From positions 3,203,358 to 3,267,357 of the forward strand of contig CM074804.1 in NCBI GenBank assembly GCA_037447605.1: 64,000 nt of DNA. Reading direction: 5' to 3'. Position 1 is the stretch's first letter. Each line of letters starts with the position of its first letter. This document shows, piece by piece, positions 37,907-47,987 of the stretch. Under the pieces are notes generated by a model that saw nothing but the letters and a program-made list of their open reading frames with translations, searched no databases and was not told the origin of the DNA. The stretch comes from Zygnema circumcarinatum (Eukaryota > Streptophyta > Zygnematophyceae > Zygnematales > Zygnemataceae). The position numbers and the translations under genes are program-made.

Positions 37907-40612
37907 TCAACCTTTTGTCAATCCAAAGCGCATCTCTGACCCAACCTCTGACGTGCGAGGCAACACTCCTTTCATGAGGCAAAGCGCAATGCCATTCCGG
38001 AGCCCCTCCACATCTGCGGCACTGAAACGAAAGGGCGGGCGGAGCCCCCGGGCAAGCAAATCTGCATAAGTGCAGAGAAATACTCCGCAAGCTGTTGCAT
38101 CATCCTGCAATGCGAAGAGAGGGAGAGGCATGAAGGCAACAGTGTCAAGCTTGGATCACTATTCAAACACTTTCATGCGTAAGGAAGCCAGTTTTGCAAA
38201 GCATCTTCACACACCAAAACCCAGAAATGACAAGGATCGTACTTTATACTGATCCTGACATCCTAAAAACCTCACAGGCAATACAAGCCTTTCATAGACA
38301 GAGGGGCGATTGGGGAAAAGGATGTCAGACCTGTACAGGGAGACCTTCCACCATTTGGTATTTTTTCCATGCTGCCGTCGCAAACTCAATGTTGTTTGCA
38401 GCTTTAGCCATGGCATGCATGTATCTCTCAACCTGGTCAATCAAAACCCAATTGAAAATCAAAACCCAATTGAAGGCACATATTACCGCAAAGACCACAC
38501 TCATGGGCCAAAAATTCATTAAGCTTCATCAAAAAGCTTTGGAATCCTCCATAAGCGAGTTATTTTACAAAGGGCATAAGTACATACCACAGTCAACACA
38601 TTTTCCACGTCGCTTGCCTTCACATATCCCGGCATCGAGTCGAAGTATTCGATTACTTTTTCTTTCATGTAGACAGCGACCAAGACCCTGTTCAAGCACC
38701 ACCACACCTTTGAGCACACAGCAAACTCTAAAAACACAAAGTGTCCAAATTATACACCCTACATTCAATCACTCATAACTTTTGATACAAAAATACATAT
38801 ATGTTAAAAGAAACGCACCAGTGCTTAGCGGCATGCAAGTTCACTGGCAGCAGCACCAAGTCTTGATCGAACAAGTTCTGCCAACCATCCCAAACGAAAA
38901 AGAAATCAGAACAGAAAAAGGGCACCTTGTCCACGTCATATACTTTTTACCATCTCCTTTCAACAACAATCCTGGTTTTTATTTTCCCCCAAAAAATACA
39001 GTTTCAAATCAGAGAGAAAGAAAAAAATAAAAAAATAAAAAAAAATATTTACCACATTCCGTGTCCACCGACGAACGCCCTCAAAGTTAAATCCAGTCGT
39101 GCATCCCGTCAATTTGGTGAAAAGGAAAGTGCTCAAAAACTGTACTTTCAACCTGCCACGTGAAAAAACCACCTGCTTTTACTCTCTCATCCTCATAAAC
39201 AAATGAATGGCGCATTCTAAGTATATTGGCTACTAGTGACGAGTCACCACCAAAAAGAGTGTCGATTTCAAAAAACGAATCATACTGTTTGCTCCCAAGA
39301 GGCATACAGCAAGCATAAAGGTCAAAGAAGAAGTTGTACAAACACTCACATTGACTGAGGAGATGCAAATTCATTTGCACGAGCCTACACACAGAAAACC
39401 ACAACGTAAGATTTTAGAAAGCTCAAAATAACACTAAAGCGAGGCAATGTTCATTAAACAAGGTCAGGGTATCCTTAAGTCAAACCCAATAACCCATACC
39501 ACAATCCCAGCATTGCTACCTTTAAAAAAAAATATTTTGGAGGGAGAGAGAGAGAGCACAAGAAAGAGAGAAAGAGAAAGAAAGGGAGGGTGGGAAAGGG
39601 AGCAGGGGAAGAGAGGGGTGAGAAAAGGAAAAAAATAGGCTGCAATTACCTGTAAAAGACCCAAGTAACCGTTGATAACCTCATCTCCTAACCAACCATT
39701 TTCCAATAAATCGTCCAAATCACCTTTCTTAATTTCTAAATTAGCCCCCTTTCCTCCAAAGATGATATCACCCCTAAAACCACGCGCCGCTGCTTTCAAT
39801 CGCTCGACGTTCCCAAAAGCCCGCAATGCCAAGGGTCGCACTAAAATATCCCTTTTATTTATTTGTTTGATGAAGACAACATCTTCATCTTCACAGAAGA
39901 CAGGCTGCCTGGATTGCCTGGCATTGAATGGCGGATCAGGCTCATAGCGCCTGGACTGGCTGGCACGGAATGGCCGCTCAGGCTCATAGAGCCTGGAGTG
40001 GCTGGCACTAAATCGCGGCTCAGGCTTGTAAAGCGGCGCCTTGAAGTTTGAGTAATCAAAAGACCCAACACGATAATTTGAGTCGGGATACATCTTCACG
40101 GTCGAGGGGACCTGTATTGCCAACAAGACAGTAAACGCTAAATCAATCAAGCGTATATGTGCCAACCCTAAAAACTAACCCTAACCCTAACCCTAACCCT
40201 AACCCTAACCCTAACAGCAAGCACCGACACAAAACACATTTTTGATGTTAGCAACCCTAAAAATTAAAGGATTGAAAGCTTTGAAAGGTGCAGCAGGTCA
40301 TACCCGACGAGGATTGGCAAACTCCCTCGCGAACTCCTCGTGCAACCAATCCACAACGAAAAGGTAAATCTTTCCTACTTCTCTGGCGCTCGCAGCCAAC
40401 CAGGCCCAAGCCAAGCAATTCAAGCTGTATCCAAGAGCTCCTATCAATACCAGCGCCTGCCATGAGACACTGCAAAAAACGAAGACAAAGTCTTCAAGCA
40501 GCGGGCGGGCCACTACAGCAGCCTTCCACCCGCTGCTTAGCGTCACTGCGAGCAGTTGCATCGCTAGCAGCCAGAAGGCGCAGAAAGCAGCTGCAGCTTT
40601 CTGCACGGCCAT
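37907..40612 (-). CDS. ULP1/SENP-type (C48) cysteine protease with N-terminal membrane anchor
   Basis: Predicted SUMO- or ubiquitin-like-modifier protease. Exons are 40612-40304, 40111-39650, 39384-39350, 39152-39053, 38877-38819, 38687-38588, 38432-38331 and 38104-37907. All phases agree, giving 454 residues. Exon 1 encodes two hydrophobic segments, about residues 6-25 and 42-74, with no transit-like stretch. Residues 131-172 are three 14-residue repeats (consensus YEPxPxFxASxSRx). The protease domain begins at GWLGDEVINGYLGLL and includes GVRRWTRNV, LLPVNLHAAKHW, EYFDSM and DDATACGVFLC. The triad is His321, Asp338, Cys395, with the oxyanion Gln at 389. The His codon is at the end of exon 5 (TGG split by the intron); reading exon 6 without splicing would wrongly suggest a lost His. 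Intron 1 holds a TTAGGG array. The family deconjugates SUMO-type modifiers; which one, and which membrane, is not visible. It shares a divergent promoter with the DUF7903-like gene. Confidence 0.85.
40176..40214 (-). repeat. Interstitial telomere-type array (TTAGGG)6
   Basis: Six perfect TAACCC units plus TAA on the plus strand, i.e. TTAGGG in the sense direction of the host gene, wholly inside intron 1 of the membrane-anchored ULP1 gene. AACCCTAAAAA also occurs just to either side (from about 40164 and 40253). Confidence 0.95.
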
Positions 40613-41368
40613 GGATGAGCAGGAGAGAGAGAGAGAGTGGGAGAGAGCGAGAGAGAAGAGAGAAGGTGAGGTGAGTGAGAAAGAAATGATGGCCCGGGCC
40701 GAGGGGCGAGGCCTTGGGGTGGGCCCCGGGCAGCCCTGAAATGTTTTCGGCTGCCGTGTGCGCGACGCAAGCGCCCGCGATTGGGCGAGCGTCGTCCGGG
40801 CAGCACAAGGTTGGCCGCGAGCTGCCCGCAGCGAAAAGAAAGGTGTGGTCCAAAACGGTGAGCCGCGCGCCTACCTTATCCACAAATCTGGATAGGACTG
40901 TACGGATATGCAGGTGGCGCCACTGCCGTGGGAGAGTGGTCGCGTACGGCGTGCGGGACGTGACATGACATGACGCGACATGACGTGACGTGATGAGCGC
41001 AAGAGGGTCTGTACCTGGTCGTACTCGTTTTGTTGACAAATATATTACGACCGTACATATTATCGACAAATACCGTCAGATATCGACTTAACCGTATACA
41101 GTACAGTACTGTTCATCAACTTGACCGTACACATGCTCACTAGGGTTTGTACAGTACTGTACACACTTACCCACGTGACGATTGCCCAAAAAGTACAATG
41201 TACGGTATCTGTAACATCTGTAATAACATTGACACTATAAATGTAAAATGACAATCGGGTCATTACAGTGACACAAATATTTGGGGACCGACACGGTCAC
41301 TATAACGTGAGTAGCCTGTACGCCTCTGGAAGCAGAGCAGGGCCCCCTGTTGCACAGAGGGCTCCGCC
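40613..41368. promoter_or_regulatory. Divergent promoter, ULP1-like / DUF7903-like, GTAC-rich
   Basis: 756 bases between head-to-head starts. From the left it holds a GA-rich tract (40619-40685), a GC-rich part, an array of TGACA/TGACG pentamers (40957-40993), and a cluster of about eleven GTAC cores between 41010 and 41205, including palindromic CAGTACTG units. CTAGGGTTT at 41140-41148 resembles a telo-box. GTAC is the core of plant/algal copper-response elements and TGACG of bZIP sites; function here is inference. Confidence 0.5.
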
Positions 41369-44276
41369 ATGTCTTACGTTCCGCCGCACAAGCGGCCAGG
41401 AAGGCAACTGGGGGGGGCGGCTTCTGGTGCACAGAGAGTGTCTCTGCGAAAGTCGACATTTCCAGACTTGGTCAATGCGCCTGTGTACGGCATGAGCGTT
41501 TTAATAGTGCCATGGGATGACTGTTCTGTCGAGCCCGTTGTGCTGCAGCTGGTGCCGACGGCGGTTCCGCAACCCTATTTGCATCTGCAGGGCAAGCAGC
41601 TCTATCTGGTGAAGCGCGTGCTTCAGCATGGTGAGGGCGGCATTCAAATATGGGTTCTGCCATCAAGAGAGTTGTCTGAATTAATTTGATGTTGCGCCGT
41701 GTTTCTTTTTCCCTTTAAAAGAAGTGACACAAGTGAAAATGAACTTCGTTAGAGACAAGACAGGCACAAAAGAGATGAGAGATATGAAATCACAAAAAGG
41801 AGGCGACTACTCTCCTTGTACACTTCCGATAGACAGAAGGTCATTCTTGTCACTTCTTTCATTTTCCGAATGCGACACTGACACTTCTATTCGTCCTCCT
41901 CTCTCCAATGCGTCTCTAGACTCCGGAGCGCCTTGCAAAGGCGCAGACCAGGGAGTGACTCTAGAAGCAGTGGAGCAGCACGTCCAAAAGTTAGAAAGAG
42001 GTGGGACGAATGAAGACACTTGGAGCGGAATTTCGGCAGTCAAATTGGTGCCGCCTATGGAACGCTTTCCAACTGCGATTGGGGAGCGAATTAGACCCAT
42101 TCTGATGGAGGCTCTGGAATGCCTACGATTGCATGTGGGGCCCAATAGAGATCGTCGTGCAAAGTTGACGCTGCGATTTGCAAAATTCTTGCTTCTCTCA
42201 CGCACATGCAACACGTGAGCTAATGTTTTTTTGGAATTTGCTCCCCGTCTCTAGAGCATTTCAAAGAAACAGAAAATAAACGAGGAAGTCTCCCTTTAGA
42301 GCTTTGGCACTAGCCGTGGAATGTGATTCGAAAAGAGAGCAGAAATGTACGGCTACAGTTTCATTGTTGTTGTTTTGGTTTGCTTCAGTTTTCTTTGGCG
42401 CAGACTCGATTTAGAGGGCATAAATCCCATCGCCGCTACCAAATTGGAGCGCCATTTAGATATTAATAGTATCCGGATATCCAAAAGTGTGGAGACTAAT
42501 CTGGAGCCCTCCGTATATAGCAATTTGAATGACATTGTATCAGCATAAGCTACTGTTCGTTGGAACTCGCCTTCGACATACTTGATCATTGTAACTATAG
42601 TCTAGCCTTCACATATGTCTTTCTTCCCCATCTTTTCGTACTTTCAGATAGTTATCAGTTCAACGCAAATGCCTCTCTCCGAATCGAGAACAGGTATTAT
42701 ATGTAACATATGGGCTCAATGCAGGCCTCAGTTTTTGGAATGTGCAGCTTAGATGTAGAGACCTAGGAATATGTATTGTCCTTTGGCCACATGCATGATG
42801 AAGTTTGGACATCCTGAATGCTGGATTCCTTTGCAGGTGAGAGTTGATGACCGCCGCCATACGGGGATCCGTGTGTTTTGTGTCTCAACTTCTGATGGAA
42901 GTTCGCAGCTCCGTATTTACAAGGTAAAGTCTGCTCCTGGATAGTCATGCCTTTGTGCGTGCTCTGCTACGAGGACAGATACTTACAGGAGATGTGATTT
43001 GGACTGTGACGATGTGGTTCTGAATTGTAGTCCTAAGAGGTCAGAAAAAATGCAGAAGATACTGGATAGAATTGCCCAGCGAAAATGTAAACTTAGTCAG
43101 CTCTCAATGGCATATATCAAGGGGAAAACTGTTCGTTATTGGTACTTTCAATGTCTCATCGTGCTCCAGAAGGGATGTAACTTGTCCATTGCATGCTGTG
43201 TTTGTTGATACGTTCAACATGTATCGCTGCTCACTTTAATGACCAAGGTTTGAATTTCAGAATGCTTCTAGAAAGTTCCTGGTCATGTCTGGAATTCTTC
43301 AAATATTTCAACTTTAACAATGTTTTAAGTGGTAACTCCTGTGCAGATTAAACGTTCTACAGTCAGAGCAACCGATATCGACTTGATGTTGCTTGGCCGG
43401 ATTGCCGACTGCCGAATCACACTCTGGGCAGAAAACTAAATGACCGAGTCACAGGTACCATTCATCTTTTTGAACGTCTGTATGAACCAATAATGCCTGA
43501 GTTTTACGCTATAAAAAGGTGCTAGAAAGGCCACAATTCGAGGAAATCGGCGAGGCTGAAAAACTACACGTCTGTTCTGAATATGCTAAATCCTTGCAGT
43601 CTTTTTCTCCAGGGGGAATTAAAAGAAGCAGTTGACGCTATTGTGAGCGCGGCAGTGATCGATCCGACCGCGAGGGGCGGCCTCCGTTGGCCTTTGGGAG
43701 TCACAAGCTCGCCGTGGCCCAGGACGGGGCTGAAGTGTGTGAGATACAATGTCACACGTCGCATGTCACACGCTATCAAGTGGCCGAAGCCAGAAATGAA
43801 GCATAGATTCAGCATTGTAAGACTCTGCACTTACTTTGATATCGAACATTACAAGAGCGAGCGGTGGGAATGGGCGTTTCGAATTACCCGAGGCTGTAAC
43901 TTCATTTTGAATGAGGAGCGGTCCGACATCGTGAAGTCAAGATGAGGGCACAGTCATGGGGCCAGAGCCTAAAGCATGTGAGACATTCGACCTTTGTTTG
44001 ACCTGTTCATTCTCACGTGTTATGAAACTGTTTTGAACTCGAATGTTGTTTAAGCACAATATCTTCCTTGTTGATATAGATTGTGTTTAACTTGGGTAGA
44101 TCCGGCCGCCACTCGTTCAAGCTGAGCACGCCGAAGTGGAATCGGACGGCAGCAAAGTGGAGGCTGGGGAGGAGAGGGTCCCGTCGCCGGCCCGGTTTGA
44201 TCCGAAGGAATGTGTTGCTGAAATTTTGCCTTTGATGGAGTGGATGAAGAACTGTCTTCCGCAGTCAACTGATTGA
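41369..44276 (+). CDS. MSYVPPHKR protein (DUF7903-like), probable frameshift
   Basis: Plant nuclear-gene family of unknown function recognised by the N-terminal MSYVPPHKR and the C-terminal signature DPTARGGLRWP(L/F)G. Supported exons are 41369-41630, 41722-42214, 42404-42536, 42837-42923, 43367-about 43447 and 43613 onward, with a last exon at 44100-44276 (FDPKECVAEILPLMEWMKN, stop). Other conserved blocks are ECLRLHVGPNRDRRAKLTLR, FCVSTSDGSSQLRIYK and LDVAWPDCRLPNHTLGRKL. In exon 6 the frame reading GGLRWP stops matching at about 43692. A frame offset by one missing base then gives GSHKLAVAQDGAEVCEIQC, which fits the family. The part from about 43800 to 43977 cannot be modelled with confidence (REVKMRAQSWGQSLKH before the donor at 43978 looks coding). 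Either a consensus error or a recent lesion is possible. No enzymatic motif. Confidence 0.75.
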
Positions 44277-45485
44277 AAGTTGGTTGCGTGAAGCTAAGCA
44301 ATCCAAGATTCCCATATGATCACAATGTCCTAGTGTACATTTTGTGCATAGTCTGTCATCTGTTCGTTCTTTGTTAGGCGAATGGCCCGTAAAATCAAGC
44401 AGTCTTACTTGGTTGCCTTCCTTAGGAAGGCATGTCCTTCCTTAGGAAAAACATGCTCGTCATGGACTTTTACGAGAAATGCGACACGCATCGAATGGTT
44501 ATATTTTATCCAATAAAATCAAGCTGGTTGATAAGTGTTGAATCGCTTCCTTTTTCACTTTGTACCTTGTAATTGTACAATGCTGGCAAAGCAGAAATGT
44601 TACTTTTTTCACACGGGTAAATGAATTTTTCATTTGTCTGTTCGAGACATGTTTCACAACTTAGTACGTTGTTCCTTTTCGCAGGAGCAAAAAATTTACG
44701 TTGTGCAGCGTTGGATGACAACCAGCTGGCAGTCTCCATGCAAATGTCACAAACGGTCCCTTCCAACTGCAAACCTTGATGCAGCAGCTAGGTGTCCAGC
44801 AACGGGCAAAGATGCGACTTTTCTTCTCCTCCTTTCCCGGTAGCACCGAGGAAATATTACACATGACAACAGATATGACAGCAGACTAGCTATACGGTAA
44901 AAGACGCTGCTACACAAACATGCGTGAAATACACCTATGTGCATACAAGCCCGAGATAGTTATCTAGCATGCAGTTAATGTCAAGAAATTCCACAGGTCG
45001 CACAAGCTGATTGCTTTGACAACCCTGAAAACACATCGTTTTACTCGATACACTGCAGCGTCAGGACCCTCTTGTCAACGTCTCGTTCAAGAACAGAACT
45101 TCAATGGTGACATAACTGAACCGCCTTTATTCACAACTGACAGAGCTGTCAGCTGTCAGCTCGATTCCAATGCTTTCATTAAGGACGATAATTGGAATGA
45201 GCGTCTCAATAAGCTCGTCAAAATTCAAGGAAGCGTAAAAGTTGCGACTCCTGCAGCTAAAATTTGTTCCGAACTAAAATGGGCTACATTGTTCCACCTA
45301 CTCTCCCGTGCTGGCATCATTGTTTACATCAAGAAGCTCAAATAAGGAAGAAAAATCCTAATTGCTTGACCTAGGTCAAGCTGCAAGCGGAGCACAACAG
45401 TTTCTCTATACAAGTACAGGGGTCTTCTTATAAACAAGTCAATAAAGTGCAAAAATAATGCCTTTCCCGAACTCTCTCACTCTCC
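44277..45485. other. Convergent intergenic region
   Basis: Between the DUF7903-like stop and the BBX32-like stop. It contains an inverted repeat GCCTTCCTTAGGAAGGC (44415-44431) followed by a partial copy, and an 18-base perfect palindrome (45364-45381). An open frame at 45016-45345 (109 codons, plus) has no recognisable feature. Confidence 0.5.
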
Positions 45486-46731
45486 TCAGTCCGTTGACTC
45501 ATCCAGATATCCTTCCAAAGGCCGCCAATCCAACAGGCTGAGCAGCTGCACCTCCATTGAAGTCAATCTGCTTGCTGATACTCCGGTCACTTCTGCAACA
45601 CGGGAGGCTTTTGGGATGCAAGTCTGCTCAGTTCCCAGCTTCAATGCCAACCACAGACACGCTGCCAATGTGATCCGAAGCGAATCAGCTGCCAGCTTCC
45701 GCATATGAGGCTGCAGCCGCTGCAGCGCCCTCCTGACAAGATGAAAACCTAATTTTGCTCCGCTACTGCCTGAAAGCCCAAGCTCAGCCTGCCAACTTAT
45801 CAAAACCCGCTGCAGTCGCGCTGCCGCCTGCTCTCCAAGCGCTCCCACCTGTTGATTAGTAGCTCCGGGCGTCGAAGAGGAAGAACTCCCATTCTCACTC
45901 TCTTCCACTTCATCCCTTTTCCGTTTTCGACTGCTATAGTCGTTTCTGCACATTTCCGCACTCGCGGCCCGTTGCCGTCCAGGCATCCTGTGTTTAACTC
46001 TGCCTCTGGTGCCATTGGTCTCTGACTCCTCACTTTCCGCCGGCATTGTTCCTGAAAAGTCGTCCTCATTCTGCACATGCCAGGACAAAGAACAGTCAGA
46101 GAGTGTAAAATCCCTAGGGATTACATTTTCTGCTCTGTTATAAAATAAATTGCAAATCTCCGCTCAAAGTGGACTAAATACAGGCGCAAATGCATGACAG
46201 CAACCGGGTAGAAGGCCGTACCGAAGAAGGAGAGTAACTTCCGCCGCTGCAATCTTCCGAGCTGAGAACACTGACGGGTGATGCGGAGCGCTCTCCCACA
46301 GCCTCCCAGCAGTTTCCTCCATTTTCTTCCTCTATATCCGCAGCACGTCTCGCTGCAACTGCTTCGTCGCCTCCTCCAACATCCATTGACCTCCTCCTTA
46401 CCTCTTCTGCCCCATCGACGACGCCTGTATGCCACGCCGCAGGAGGAAAGCAAAGCTCCTGACTGTCCGCAATTGCAGGCGCTCCCCCGCAGTGCGGGCA
46501 GAGGGTCTGAGGGACGGCAGGGTTGGAACCCCACAGGCGCATGGAAGTCGGCGCTTTGCAGCGGCAGCAGAGCAGGTTCCTTAAATGGCGTGAAACCAAA
46601 AAGTTAGCAGAATGAACTTTGGCGTCGCATGAGATGCACAGAAAGGCGTCATCTGCATGGCAGAAAGCCACTGCACCGCTCCCGCAGAGCTCGCAGGGAG
46701 GGCGGCCGCTGCTTTTGGGATGAGGCGCCAT
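45486..46731 (-). CDS. BBX32-like B-box zinc finger protein
   Basis: B-box transcriptional regulator. Exons are 46731-46222 and 46070-45486, phase 0, 364 residues. The single B-box begins CELCGSGAVAFCHADDAFLC and continues ISCDAKVHSANFLVSRH, with the zinc ligands in place. A Ser-rich middle and a basic KRKRDE stretch (nuclear localisation-like) follow. The C-terminal about 95 residues (RVLISWQAELGLSG, LRITLAACLWLALKL, VAEVTGVSASRLTSMEVQLL) match the C-terminal region of Arabidopsis BBX32. There is no CCT domain, as expected for that clade. In Arabidopsis BBX32 represses light responses by binding BBX21 and HY5-type partners; the same role here is inference. It is longer than BBX32 (about 225 residues) because of the linker. 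A perfect telo-box lies seven bases upstream of the ATG. Confidence 0.9.
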
Positions 46732-47130
46732 TGCAGATTAGGGTTGGTGTGCTAGGGATGGAATAGCGCCGCGCGCCTTTGCCTACCTCTCTCCTATCCC
46801 TCACCCCCTTTCCCTACAGGGCCGCCCCCGCGCTTAATAGGCCGGGCCGGGGGGGCGCGCGCGCCCGGGGGCCAGAATCCGTCCTGCCCCGCGCGGGCAG
46901 CTCCATACGTTTTCCGGGCAGCACGAGGCAGCGCCGCAGCCACGGAGGCCGCAAGTTCGGCGCAAGGAAATGTTTTCGCGAGCAGCCCGGGGAGGCGTGC
47001 GAGGCAGGCGGCGGCCCGCGCTCGACGCGGAGGGCCCTCCGTCACGGGAAGCAGGCCCGGCCTCAAGCGGCTTCCTTTTCGGGCAGCCCGAGCGCGCCTG
47101 CGGGCCGTCGGATCGCCGGCGAGAGAAGCG

Positions 47131-47157
47131 GTCCGTCCGTCCGTCCGTCCGTCCGTC
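47131..47157. repeat. (CCGT)n tetranucleotide repeat
   Basis: Six to seven perfect units, closely followed by (GGTC)n at 47197-47217. Confidence 0.9.
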
Positions 47158-47671
47158 GGCGTTCGCTCCCGTTGAGAGCCGCCCGGCGGGGGGCGATCGG
47201 TCGGTCGGTCGGTCGGTGCGGCGGGCGATCGGCGCGCACCGCGTGGCCCATATCGCCCCCGATCCTCCTCCGCCTCCACGCCTGCGCTTTTCCGCCACGT
47301 GGCCGCGCGCCCGGCCCGGTTTAGATCCGTGCGCGCGCGGTGCCGCCGTGGCGCGCCCTCTCGGCTGCGGCTCAAATATCCAGAGATTCCCGCGGGCGGG
47401 GCGTCCCGCTTCGGCGGGGCGGGGCGGGCCCAGCGAGCGCCGCGTGGCGCGGGCACGTGACCGCCGCTCGGGAGCGCTTGGCCCGGAGCCCTCCCCGCCG
47501 CGCGCCGACGTGGCGGGGGGCCCCTCCGGCCACACGGTCCGCCCACCGCCAGCCAGTCCTCCACTGCGATATTTTCACGGTCGGGGCGGGACGGGCCGGG
47601 GGGGATGGGGGGACCGTTGACGGGGCGCGTGGTCAATGGTGTGGTCGCCCGCGCCCATTGACGATGATGCC

Positions 47672-47783
47672 CGGGCGGGCGGGTGGGCGGGTGGGCGGGC
47701 GCCATTATTATTGCGCGCTGCGGACGAATCTGTACGGTCGGACTCGTGCGGTGCACCGCGGCGGGCGGGCGGGCGGGCGGGCG
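47672..47783. repeat. (GGGC)n / (GGGT)n tracts
   Basis: Two G-rich tetranucleotide tracts (47672-47701 and 47759-47783), each with enough G-runs to form a G-quadruplex in principle. Confidence 0.8.
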
Positions 47784-47917
47784 GCAAGCGCGCTGCCACG
47801 TGGACTGCCGGGAGAGGACGCGGTTACGGCGGGCCACGTGGCGCGGACGGAGGCCGCTCGTGGCCACAGGTCAGGGCAGGGCCGCCGCCCGGCGGTCCGT
47901 CGGTCGGTCGGATCGAG

Positions 47918-47987
47918 AGGGAGGGAGGGAGGGAGGGAGGGAGGGAGGGAGGGAGGGNNNNNNNNNNGGGAGGGAGGGAGGGAGGAG
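47918..47987. repeat. (GGGA)n repeat spanning an assembly gap
   Basis: Purine-only tetranucleotide repeat interrupted by ten N at 47958-47967. The repeat is identical on both sides, so the gap is almost certainly a collapsed or unresolved part of the same array, and its true length is unknown. Confidence 0.95.

Noticed and set aside
38588-38720. Apparent loss of the catalytic His of the ULP1-like protease (Asn-Arg in place of His-Trp)
   Set aside because: An artefact of reading unspliced sequence. The previous exon ends ...AAGCACTG before a GTGCGT donor and restores His-Trp in phase.
42999-43208. Open frame between exons of the DUF7903-like gene (LNCSPKRSEKMQKILDRIAQ)
   Set aside because: It looks faintly coding, but it does not fit the family between neighbouring conserved blocks and breaks phase; left as intron.
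45016-45345. 109-codon open frame on the plus strand
   Set aside because: No conserved motif, poor start context, in the convergent 3' region of two genes.
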